A stretch of DNA of 10,064 nucleotides from Chromatiales bacterium (GTDB lineage Bacteria; Pseudomonadota; Gammaproteobacteria; CAMYNG01), in contig JALUTW010000265.1 in assembly GCA_027021685.1 (NCBI GenBank), forward strand, positions 1 through 10,064, written 5' to 3'. The stretch's first letter is position 1, and every line of letters begins with the position of its first letter. The notes under the pieces are model-generated. The model was not told the DNA's origin. It ran no database searches and saw only the letters and a list, made by a program, of their open reading frames with translations. This document shows positions 1-6,601 of this stretch, piece by piece. The translations under genes were made by a program, and so were the position numbers.

Positions 1-364
1 CGTCATCCGCCGCCTGGGCGCGGTGCCCAACCACTACCGCCTGGGCTACACCGCCAACGGCATGTCGGTGTGGGACGTGCCCGACGACCGGGTGGCGGAG
101 CTGGGCCGCGCCGTGGGTGCGCTGGACTTCGTCAGCCACTGCTACGAGCGCCCGCGCCATCCGCCCCGCTGGCCCTACAACCTGTTCGCCATGATCCACG
201 CCCGCAGCCGTGACGAGGTGGAGGACCGGGTGGCGCAGATCGCCACCCTGCTGGGCGCGGCCGACCGCGGCCACGCCGTGCTCTACAGCACCGCCATCCT
301 GAAGAAGACCGGCCTGCGCATTGCGCCGCCGGCCGCGGGCGGCGGGCGCCGGGCTGCGGGGTAG
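1..364 (+). CDS. nirH: Siroheme decarboxylase subunit, NirH/NirL-like (5' truncated)
   Basis: This is the C-terminal part of a siroheme decarboxylase subunit; the start lies left of the window and the reading frame runs from base 2. Proteins of the NirDLGH/AhbAB family remove the C12 and C18 acetate carboxyls of siroheme to give 12,18-didecarboxysiroheme, an early step of heme d1 synthesis in the cytoplasm. Family signatures seen are RRLGAVPNHYRLGYTANG and GMSVWDVPDD near the start, then FVSHCYERPR (histidine codon at 137) and WPYNLFAMIHARSRDEV. The protein ends with YSTAILKKTGLR and a Gly/Ala/Arg-rich tail. It lies 4 bases upstream of nirJ, the position nirH takes in the Pseudomonas order nirDLGHJ. 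Family membership is clear. Which paralogue it is (NirH rather than NirL, or the second half of a fused protein) rests mainly on gene order, so the symbol is tentative. Confidence 0.85.
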   Translation, partial: VIRRLGAVPNHYRLGYTANGMSVWDVPDDRVAELGRAVGALDFVSHCYERPRHPPRWPYNLFAMIHARSRDEVEDRVAQIATLLGAADRGHAVLYSTAILKKTGLRIAPPAAGGGRRAAG

Positions 365-368
365 GGCC

Positions 369-1574
369 ATGTTCCGCCTCACCCGCTTCCTGCAGGACCT
401 CGACCGCCCCGGACCGGATCCGGTGCCGCCGGCACCCCGCGGCCCGGTGGTGATCTGGAACCTGGTGCGGCGCTGCAACCTCACCTGCCGCCACTGCTAT
501 TCCATCTCCGCCGATCGCGACTTCCCGGGCGAGCTGGACACGCAGGAGGTGTACCGGGTGATGGACGACCTGCACGCCTTCGGCGTGCCGGTGCTCATCC
601 TCTCCGGCGGCGAGCCGCTGCTGCGCCCCGACATCCTCGACGTCTCGCGGCGGGCCAAGGCCATGGGCTTCTACGTGGGCCTGTCCACCAACGGCACCCT
701 CATCACCCGCGACAACATCGGTGAGCTGGCGGCGGTGGGCTACGACTACGTGGGCATCAGCCTCGACGGCATCGGCCCCACCCACGACCGCTTCCGCCGC
801 CGCGCCGGCGCCTTCGACGAGGCCCTGCGCGGCCTGCGCCTGTGCCGCGACGCCGGCATCAAGGTGGGCATCCGCTTCACCCTCACCCGCGACAACGCCG
901 GCGACCTGCCGGCGCTGCTGGAACTCATGGAGCGCGAGGACATCGACAAGTTCTATCTCTCCCACCTCAACTACGGCGGGCGCGGCAACCGCAACCGCAA
1001 GGACGACGTGGTCCACCGCATGACGCGCGAGGCCATGGACCTGCTGTTCGCCACCTGCTGGGACGGCATCCGGGCCGGGCGCACGCGAGAGTTCGTCACC
1101 GGCAACAACGACGCCGACGGGGTCTACCTGCTGCTGTGGGTGCGGCGCCGCTTCCCCCACCTGGCCACGCGCCTGCAGCGGCGGCTGGAACGATGGGGCG
1201 GCAACAGCTCCGGGGTCAACATCGCCAACATCGACAACGTGGGCGACGTGCATCCCGACACCTTCTGGTGGGACTACACCCTGGGCAACGTGCGCCGGCG
1301 GTCCTTCTCCGAGATCTGGCAGGACACCTCCGATCCCCTCATGGCGGGGCTCAAGCGCCGGCCGCGGCCGCTCAAGGGACGCTGCGCCGCCTGTGGCTAC
1401 CGCACCATCTGTGGCGGCAACACCCGGGTGCGGGCGTGGCAGCTCACCGGCGACCCCTGGGCCGAGGATCCCGCCTGCTACCTGGACGACGACGAGCTGG
1501 GGATCGCCGCCGGCGGCCCGCGGCTGCAGGTCACGCCCTACAGCCGGCGGCGGGCCAGCGTCGTATATAAATAG
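369..1574 (+). CDS. nirJ: Heme d1 biosynthesis radical SAM protein NirJ
   Basis: NirJ is the cytoplasmic radical SAM enzyme that acts on didecarboxysiroheme and replaces the propionates on C3 and C8 with oxo groups. The product is 401 residues, normal for the family. The radical SAM cluster motif CNLTCRHC gives Cys36, Cys40 and Cys43, and the SAM-contacting SGGEPLL lies around residues 79-85. A second cysteine set near the C-terminus (Cys339, Cys342, Cys348, and Cys370) fits the SPASM-like auxiliary [4Fe-4S] cluster of NirJ. The stretch NIANIDNVGDVHPDTFWW (residues 284-301) is also typical. An in-frame open stretch begins further upstream, but the ATG at 369 is preferred because it follows the previous stop by 4 bases and gives a family-like N-terminus. 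The gene is sandwiched between the decarboxylase and nirN, consistent with one operon. The related heme-synthesis enzyme AhbC is the main alternative, made unlikely by this context. Confidence 0.93.
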   Translation: MFRLTRFLQDLDRPGPDPVPPAPRGPVVIWNLVRRCNLTCRHCYSISADRDFPGELDTQEVYRVMDDLHAFGVPVLILSGGEPLLRPDILDVSRRAKAMGFYVGLSTNGTLITRDNIGELAAVGYDYVGISLDGIGPTHDRFRRRAGAFDEALRGLRLCRDAGIKVGIRFTLTRDNAGDLPALLELMEREDIDKFYLSHLNYGGRGNRNRKDDVVHRMTREAMDLLFATCWDGIRAGRTREFVTGNNDADGVYLLLWVRRRFPHLATRLQRRLERWGGNSSGVNIANIDNVGDVHPDTFWWDYTLGNVRRRSFSEIWQDTSDPLMAGLKRRPRPLKGRCAACGYRTICGGNTRVRAWQLTGDPWAEDPACYLDDDELGIAAGGPRLQVTPYSRRRASVVYK

Positions 1575-1576
1575 GT

Positions 1577-3139
1577 ATGATGCGCAGCCCCGGACCCGTT
1601 CCGGCGGTGCTGCTGGTGCTGGCGGCGTGGGCCGGGACGGCCGCCGCCGCGCCGGAGGAGGCCGCCGCCCTCTATGCCCGCCACTGCGCCGGCTGCCACG
1701 GCGCCGGGCGCCTGGGGGCCATGGGCCCGGCCCTGCTGCCGGAGAACCTGCGCCGGCTCAAGCGCGCCCGGGCGGCGGCGGTCATCGCCCGCGGCCGGCC
1801 CGCCACCCAGATGCCCGCCTTCGGCGGGCGGCTCACGGCGGCCGAGATCGACGCCCTGGTGGCGTACATCTACACGCCCCTGCCGCGACCACCGGTGTGG
1901 GGCGCGGAGCGAATCCGCGCCAGCCACCGCCTGCTGCGTCCGGGCCCCGATCCGTCCGGGCCGCCGGTGTTCGACGCCGACCCCCTCAACCTGTTCGTGG
2001 TGGTGGAGCTGGGTGACCACCACGTCACCGTGCTCGACGGCGACCGGCTGGTCCCCATCCACCGCTTTCCCACCCGCTTCGCCCTCCACGGCGGGCCCAA
2101 GTTCTCGCCCGACGGCCGCTTCGTCTACTTCGCCTCGCGCGACGGCTGGATCAGCCGCTTCGACCTGTACCGGCTGCAGACCACCGCCGAGATCCGCGCC
2201 GGTATCAACACCCGGAACCTGGCCGTCTCCGGCGACGGCCGCTACGTGATGGTGGCCAACACCCTGCCCCACACCCTGGTGCTGCTGCGGGCCGCCGACC
2301 TCGGCCTGCTGCGCGTGATCCCGGTGCGCGACGACGACGGCAACGGCTCGCGCGTGAGCGCCGTCTACACCGCACCGCCCCGCGAAAGCTTCATCGCTGC
2401 GCTCAAGGACATCCCCGAGATCTGGGAGATCCAGTACGCCGACCAGCCGCGCCCCGTCTACCGCGGCCTGGTCCACGACTACCGCCTGGGCGAGGGCCTG
2501 GCCGAGCCGGGGCCGTTCCCCATCCAGCGCATCCGCCTCGACGCCATCCTCGACGACTTCTTCTTCGACCAGGCCTACGACCACGTCATGGGTGCCGCCC
2601 GCGACGGCCGCGGCGGGCAGGTGGTCAACCTCAACGTGCGGCGCAAGGTGGCCGAGCTGGACCTCGACGGCCTGCCGCATCTCGGCTCGGGCATCACCTT
2701 CGACTACCGGGGCCGGCGGGTGCTGGCCACGCCCAACCTGCGCCGGGGCGAGGTGAGTGTCATCGACATGAAGACCTGGCGCACCATCAAGCGCATCAAG
2801 ACCCTGGGGCCCGGTTTCTTCATGCGCAGCCACGAGAACACCCACTACGCCTGGGTGGACGTGTTCTTCGGCCCCCACCGCGACGCGGTCCACGTCATCG
2901 ACAAGCGCACCCTGGAGATCGCGGAGACCCTGCGCCCGGCCCCGGGCAAGACCGCCGCCCATGTGGAGTTCGACCGCCATGGCCGCTACGCCCTGCTCAG
3001 CATCTGGGACCCGGACGGCGCGGTGGTGGTCTACGACGCCAATACCCTGAAGGAAATCAAGCGCCTGCCCATGAACAAGCCCTCGGGCAAGTACAACGTC
3101 TGGAACAAGATCCACCGCTCCGAGGGCACCTCCCACTGA
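1577..3139 (+). CDS. nirN: NirN: periplasmic c-heme/d1-type dihydro-heme d1 dehydrogenase
   Basis: NirN performs the last step of heme d1 synthesis in the periplasm, oxidising one propionate side chain of dihydro-heme d1 to an acrylate and passing electrons to its covalent heme c. The product is 520 residues. Residues 1-25 look like a Sec signal peptide with an Ala-rich cleavage region (TAAAA before PEE). A small cytochrome c domain follows, with CAGCH (Cys37, Cys40, His41) and a likely distal ligand Met79 in TQMPAFGG. From about residue 125 there is a cytochrome cd1-type beta-propeller with blades such as HGGPKFSPDGRFVYFASRD and NLAVSGDGRYVMVAN, ending in SEGTSH. The c-heme domain separates it from NirF, whose usual form lacks one; the propeller motifs and tight coupling to nirJ separate it from the nitrite reductase NirS. 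It starts 2 bases after the nirJ stop with no clear Shine-Dalgarno, which suggests translational coupling; the ATG at 1580 is an equally possible start. Confidence 0.88.
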   Translation: MMRSPGPVPAVLLVLAAWAGTAAAAPEEAAALYARHCAGCHGAGRLGAMGPALLPENLRRLKRARAAAVIARGRPATQMPAFGGRLTAAEIDALVAYIYTPLPRPPVWGAERIRASHRLLRPGPDPSGPPVFDADPLNLFVVVELGDHHVTVLDGDRLVPIHRFPTRFALHGGPKFSPDGRFVYFASRDGWISRFDLYRLQTTAEIRAGINTRNLAVSGDGRYVMVANTLPHTLVLLRAADLGLLRVIPVRDDDGNGSRVSAVYTAPPRESFIAALKDIPEIWEIQYADQPRPVYRGLVHDYRLGEGLAEPGPFPIQRIRLDAILDDFFFDQAYDHVMGAARDGRGGQVVNLNVRRKVAELDLDGLPHLGSGITFDYRGRRVLATPNLRRGEVSVIDMKTWRTIKRIKTLGPGFFMRSHENTHYAWVDVFFGPHRDAVHVIDKRTLEIAETLRPAPGKTAAHVEFDRHGRYALLSIWDPDGAVVVYDANTLKEIKRLPMNKPSGKYNVWNKIHRSEGTSH

Positions 3140-3230
3140 ACCCGGGACCTGCGGGGCGCCGGCAGAGGTCTTCCCGGCCCCGGGCGGCGCGGCGGGCGAT
3201 ATCCGGGCGGGGCCGGCTTCCACCCCCCGG

Positions 3231-3262
3231 CGGGCCCGGCCGGGCCCGGCCGGTGCCGTTTT
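3231..3262 (+). terminator. Possible nir operon terminator with tandem GC repeat
   Basis: Two direct copies of CGGGCCCGGC (3231-3240 and 3241-3250), each largely self-complementary, can fold into several GC hairpins. The last is CGGC-CGGT-GCCG (3247-3258), directly followed by TTTT (3259-3262). This is compatible with an intrinsic terminator about 100 bases after the nirN stop. The T tract is short and the final stem has only 4 pairs, so it could instead be simply a GC-rich slippage-generated repeat. Confidence 0.4.
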
Positions 3263-3297
3263 CGGGCATCCCGCCCATATCCGGAAAAAACGTGGGA

Positions 3298-3325
3298 GTT
3301 ACAAGCCCGATTTCCTGACTATACT
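3298..3325 (+). promoter_or_regulatory. Putative sigma70 promoter for aprMBA
   Basis: TATACT at 3320-3325 matches the -10 consensus at 5 of 6 positions. GTTACA at 3298-3303 matches the -35 consensus at 4 of 6 with a 16-base spacer. It lies in the most A+T-rich stretch of the gap between nirN and aprM and would start transcription near 3332, leaving a leader of about 110 bases. No operator-like repeat overlapping it was recognised. Confidence 0.5.
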
Positions 3326-3442
3326 GGAAGGGTGACCGGGTCGCGTGGTCCCCGAGACGGGATGCCCCCACCGCCCCGTCCGGGCCCGCGGCGGGCACCC
3401 ATCGCCCCAACCAATTCACAACAATCAAGGGAGGACGGGCTG

Positions 3443-4234
3443 ATGCTGACCTACAATCCCATTGCCGATGCACCGTCATACATCACCCCGCTGGTGATGC
3501 AGATCTACGTCGTGGTCATGGCGCTGCTGGTCATCGGCGGGACCATCCTCGACACCTTGCACAAGAAGAGCGCGAAATACTTCTTCCGGTACAAGAAGGA
3601 GTCGGACGCCATGGCCACGCGCCGGCTGGGCAGCGGGGAACGGCTCGCCATCGCCGTGGCCACGGCCGCGCACGACGTGCTCGCCTCCGGCGAGTTCTGC
3701 AATCCCAGGCGTCGCCTCGCCCACCTGCTCACCATGTACGGCTTCATCTTCTTCGTCGTCACCACCGTGATCCTGGTGTTCGCCTATCCCACCGCGGAGG
3801 CGGCCCCAGCCTGGGTCACCGCGCTGTGGCACATCGGCGCCCTCATGGTGTGCGTGGGCGGGTACTGGTTCTGGTTCACCATGCGCGTGGACGTGGCCGC
3901 CGAGGGCCACCCCTGGTACCGCGTGGTGCGGGCGGACCTGTTCGTGCTCTCGCTGCTGGCCACCACCACCTTCGCCCTGATCTGGTCCTTTCTCCAGTGG
4001 CGCGATGCAGGCCTGTGGGCGACGTTTTTCTTCTGGCTCTTCGTCGCCGCGGCCACGGTGCTGTTCGGGACCGTGTTCTGGTCCAAGTTCGCGCACATGT
4101 TCTACAAGCCGGCCGCCGCCTACCAGCGCCGCGTGGCCGAGGCCAACGGCGCCATGGACAGCCTGCCGCCGCCGGCCGACAAGCCGGCCCAGTTCGGCCT
4201 CGGCATCAACCGCGAGCTGCCGCGGCACTACTGA
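3443..4234 (+). CDS. aprM: APS reductase membrane anchor AprM
   Basis: AprM is the integral membrane protein encoded beside APS reductase in a subset of sulfur-oxidising bacteria; it is thought to exchange electrons between AprBA and the quinone pool, a role played elsewhere by QmoABC. The product is 263 residues with about five hydrophobic segments (roughly 17-36, 96-116, 125-146, 164-184 and 190-213) and a soluble Pro-rich tail. Histidines at or near membrane segments (His94 in AHLLTMYG, His130 in LWHIG, His156 in EGHPW, His218 in KFAHMFYKP) are candidate heme b ligands, by analogy with NarI- and QmoC-type cytochromes; this is inference. Start choice: GGGAGGA at 3429-3435 sits 7 bases before the ATG at 3443, and the longer open frame lacks such support. 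Identity rests on membrane character, neighbouring aprBA, and family resemblance. It heads the operon, 54 bases before aprB. Confidence 0.85.
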   Translation: MLTYNPIADAPSYITPLVMQIYVVVMALLVIGGTILDTLHKKSAKYFFRYKKESDAMATRRLGSGERLAIAVATAAHDVLASGEFCNPRRRLAHLLTMYGFIFFVVTTVILVFAYPTAEAAPAWVTALWHIGALMVCVGGYWFWFTMRVDVAAEGHPWYRVVRADLFVLSLLATTTFALIWSFLQWRDAGLWATFFFWLFVAAATVLFGTVFWSKFAHMFYKPAAAYQRRVAEANGAMDSLPPPADKPAQFGLGINRELPRHY

Positions 4235-4238
4235 GCGC

Positions 4239-4253
4239 GGCCGCACCGGCCGT
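4239..4253 (+). other. Small hairpin between aprM and aprB
   Basis: CGGCC (4239-4243) and GGCCG (4249-4253) can pair around a 5-base loop, just after the aprM stop and upstream of the strong aprB Shine-Dalgarno. It lacks a T tract, so it is not an intrinsic terminator. It could act as an mRNA processing or stability element setting membrane anchor to enzyme ratio, or be chance in GC-rich DNA. Confidence 0.25.
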
Positions 4254-4288
4254 AGCCGGAATCCTGATATCAAGAAGGAGGAGGAGCC

Positions 4289-4759
4289 ATGCCGACGTTC
4301 GTCTACATGACCCGCTGCGACGGCTGCGGGCACTGCGTGGACATCTGTCCCTCGGACATCATGCACATCGACCCCACCTACCGGCGGGCACTCAACATCG
4401 AGCCCAACATGTGCTGGGAATGCTATTCCTGCGTCAAGGCCTGCCCGCAGAACGCCATCGACTGCCGCGGCTACGCCGACTTCGCCCCCCTGGGGCACAG
4501 CGTGCGCGTGCGCCGGGAGGAGGAGAAGGGCACCATCTCGTGGAAGATCCGCTTCCGCGACGGGCGCGAGAAGACCTTCGTCTCGCCCATCACCACCAAG
4601 CCCTGGGGGCAGGCCATCGAGCGCCTGGCCGACCTGCCGCCGCCCAGCGAGGAGGAGGTCAACTCCCAGCAGCTCTGCTTCGAGCCCGAGGCGCTCAAGA
4701 TCGAGGGCGGGCTGCCCACCATCTCCAAGGACAAGTTCAAGCAGGGGGTGTACTACTGA
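4289..4759 (+). CDS. aprB: Adenylylsulfate reductase beta subunit (ferredoxin-like)
   Basis: AprB is the electron-transfer subunit of dissimilatory APS reductase, carrying two [4Fe-4S] clusters between the FAD of AprA and the membrane partner, in the cytoplasm. The product is 156 residues, the usual size. The N-terminal half is a bacterial ferredoxin fold with two cluster motifs: Cys10, Cys13, Cys16, Cys20 (CDGCGHCVDICP) and Cys42, Cys45, Cys48, Cys52 (CWECYSCVKACP). The C-terminal half, from about residue 65, has the charged strand region SWKIRFRDGREKTF and the extended tail ending GVYY, which in known AprB structures wraps around AprA. The start is fixed by an excellent Shine-Dalgarno, AAGGAGG at 4275-4281, 7 bases before ATG. 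The stop overlaps the aprA start (TGATG), implying coupled translation and 1:1 synthesis. Confidence 0.97.
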   Translation: MPTFVYMTRCDGCGHCVDICPSDIMHIDPTYRRALNIEPNMCWECYSCVKACPQNAIDCRGYADFAPLGHSVRVRREEEKGTISWKIRFRDGREKTFVSPITTKPWGQAIERLADLPPPSEEEVNSQQLCFEPEALKIEGGLPTISKDKFKQGVYY

Positions 4760-6591
4760 TGCGCTACAAGACCGTTTACGAAGATTGCGACATCCTGGTC
4801 GTCGGCGGCGGCATGGGCGGCTGTGGCGCCGCGTTCGAGGCGCGCCACTGGGGCCGCGACCTGCGCATCGTGGTCGCCGAGAAGGCCAACATCGACCGCA
4901 GCGGCGCGGTGGCCCAGGGCCTGTACGCCATCAACTGCTACATGGGCATGCGCTGGGGCGAGAACCAGCCCGAGGACCACGTGCGCTACGCGCGCAACGA
5001 CCTCATGGGCATGGTGCGCGAGGACCTGGCCTACGACATGGCCCGCCACGTGGACTCGGCGGTGCACAAGTTCGAGGAGTGGGGCCTGCCCATCATGCGC
5101 GACCCCGAGACCGGCCGCTACCAGCGCGAGGGCAAGTGGCAGATCATGATCCACGGCGAGAGCTACAAGCCCATCGTGGCCGAGGCCGCGCGCAAGTCGG
5201 CGGACAAGATCTACAACCGGATCATGGTCACCCACCTGCTCATGGACGAAAACCACCCCAACCGCATCGGCGGGGCCATCGGCTTCAACGTCCGCACCGG
5301 CGACCTGCACGTGTTCCGGGCCAAGGCCGTGATCGTCGGCGCCGGCGGCGCCTCCCACATCTTCAAGCCGCGCTCGGTGGGCGAGGGCATGGGCCGCACC
5401 TGGTACGCGCCCTGGAGCAGCGCTTCGGCCTACGCCCTGCCCATCATGGCCGGCGCCAAGATGACGCAGATGGAAAACCGCATCGTGCTGTGCCGGTTCA
5501 AGGACGGCTACGGCCCGGTGGGGGCGTACTTCCTGCACCTCAAGACCTACACCCAGAATGCCTACGGCGAGGAATACGAGTCCAAGTGGTACGAGCACAC
5601 CAAGGAGATGGTGGGCGAGTACATCGATCACCACCCCACGCCCACCTGCCTGCGCAACCATGCCTTCCTCATGGAGGTGGCGGCCGGGCGCGGGCCCATT
5701 CACATGGTCACCACCGAGGCCTTCCAGGACCCGCACAAGGAGACCGTGGGCTGGGAGAACTTCCTCGGCATGACCGTGGGCCAGGCCGTGGTGTGGGCGT
5801 CGCAGGACATCGACCCCAAGTACATCAACCCCGAGCTCACCACCTCCGAGCCCTACGTCATGGGCTCCCATGCCACTTGCTCCGGGGCCTGGGCCAGCGG
5901 ACCCGAGGACATCTCGCCGGACGAGTACTTCTGGGGCTACAACCGCATGATGACGGTGGAGGGCCTGTTCGGCGCCGGCGACGCCCTGGGCGGCACCGCC
6001 CACGCCTTCTCCTCCGGCTCCTTCACCGAGGGCCGGCTGGCGGCCAAGGCCGCGGTCAAGTTCGTGCGCGACCACGCCAGGGACCCGGTCAAGGTCTCCG
6101 ACGAGCAGATCGAGCGCCGGCGCAGGGAGATCTACAAGCCGCTGGAGCACTACGAGATCTACCGCAACGAGATCGTGGCCGGCACCGTCTCGCCGCACTA
6201 CATCCTGCCCATCCACGGCCTGCAGCGGCTGGAGAAGATCATGGACGAGTACGTGGGCGGGATCAGCGTCAACTACATGACCAACGAGCCGCTGCTCAAG
6301 ATGGGGCTGGAGAAGCTGCGCATCCTGCAGGAGGATCTCGAAAAGGTGGGCGCCGAGGACCTGCACCAGCTCCAGCGGGCCTGGGAGCTCAAGCACCGCG
6401 TCATCGCCTCCGAGTGCGTGACCCAGCACACGCTGTTCCGCCAGGAGACGCGCTGGCCGGGCTACTACTACCGCGGCGACTACATGAAGCTGGACGACGA
6501 GAACTGGCATGTGCTCACCGTCTCCCGCCGCGATCCCGAGTCCGGCGAATGGACGCTGGAGAAGGCCCCTGTCTACCACCTCATCGACTGA
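4759..6591 (+). CDS. aprA: Adenylylsulfate reductase alpha subunit (FAD-binding, catalytic)
   Basis: AprA is the catalytic subunit of dissimilatory APS reductase. In sulfate reducers it splits APS to sulfite and AMP; in sulfur oxidisers it runs in reverse, forming APS from sulfite and AMP, through a sulfite-FAD adduct. The product is 610 residues, near the family norm. It is a fumarate reductase/succinate dehydrogenase-type flavoprotein: the dinucleotide-binding GGGMGGCGAAFEA begins near residue 16, followed by EKANIDRSGAVAQGLYAIN (residues 41-59), the later FAD contact AVIVGAGGASHIFKP, an EPYVMGSHA stretch with His371 at the position of a conserved active-site histidine, and GLFGAGDALGGTAHAFSSG near 400-420. 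The C-terminal helical region ends with LEKAPVYHLID. It starts within the aprB stop codon. Because aprM is present and the gene sits beside heme d1 genes, oxidation of sulfite is the more likely direction here. Confidence 0.97.
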   Translation: MRYKTVYEDCDILVVGGGMGGCGAAFEARHWGRDLRIVVAEKANIDRSGAVAQGLYAINCYMGMRWGENQPEDHVRYARNDLMGMVREDLAYDMARHVDSAVHKFEEWGLPIMRDPETGRYQREGKWQIMIHGESYKPIVAEAARKSADKIYNRIMVTHLLMDENHPNRIGGAIGFNVRTGDLHVFRAKAVIVGAGGASHIFKPRSVGEGMGRTWYAPWSSASAYALPIMAGAKMTQMENRIVLCRFKDGYGPVGAYFLHLKTYTQNAYGEEYESKWYEHTKEMVGEYIDHHPTPTCLRNHAFLMEVAAGRGPIHMVTTEAFQDPHKETVGWENFLGMTVGQAVVWASQDIDPKYINPELTTSEPYVMGSHATCSGAWASGPEDISPDEYFWGYNRMMTVEGLFGAGDALGGTAHAFSSGSFTEGRLAAKAAVKFVRDHARDPVKVSDEQIERRRREIYKPLEHYEIYRNEIVAGTVSPHYILPIHGLQRLEKIMDEYVGGISVNYMTNEPLLKMGLEKLRILQEDLEKVGAEDLHQLQRAWELKHRVIASECVTQHTLFRQETRWPGYYYRGDYMKLDDENWHVLTVSRRDPESGEWTLEKAPVYHLID

Positions 6592-6601
6592 GGCGGCAGG
6601 C

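Larger units (their letters stand above)
3140..3442. other. Gene-free region between the nir and apr operons
   Basis: No convincing gene is seen here. The left part is extremely G+C-rich. It holds a weak inverted repeat GACCT/AGGTC (3146-3150 with 3166-3170) and a tandem 10-base repeat at 3231-3250. The composition drops sharply from about 3259, and a promoter-like sequence lies at 3298-3325. The right part, about 3332-3442, would be a roughly 110-base leader of the apr mRNA ending in a strong Shine-Dalgarno. The open frame extending left of aprM through this leader encodes a Pro/Arg-rich stretch unlike AprM and is not taken as coding. Confidence 0.7.

Noticed and set aside
321..368. Longer NirJ starting inside the preceding gene
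   Set aside because: Would overlap the decarboxylase coding end and add a non-conserved Arg/Ala stretch.
132..1253. Long - strand open frame (373 codons) opposite the decarboxylase and nirJ
   Set aside because: Low-complexity Ala/Val/Gly/His/Arg translation, typical of the mirror frame of GC-rich coding DNA; the + strand has recognisable proteins.
1561..1576. TATATAAATAG at the nirJ/nirN junction as a promoter for nirN
   Set aside because: It encodes the last residues of NirJ, no -35 was found at suitable distance, and a start 2 bases later leaves no room for a leader; chance A+T content is more likely.
1538..3223. Long - strand open frame (561 codons) opposite nirN
   Set aside because: Same antisense artefact; no motifs, and nirN is clear on the other strand.
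3332..3442. N-terminal extension of AprM by 37 residues
   Set aside because: The extension is Pro/Arg-rich, overlaps the predicted transcription start, and the strong Shine-Dalgarno is placed for ATG 3443.
3826..4758. Open frame running through aprM and aprB into aprA as if one 921-residue protein
   Set aside because: It is in frame only with aprA; upstream it reads aprM and aprB out of frame as Arg/Pro-rich sequence, while the TGATG junction gives the normal aprA start.
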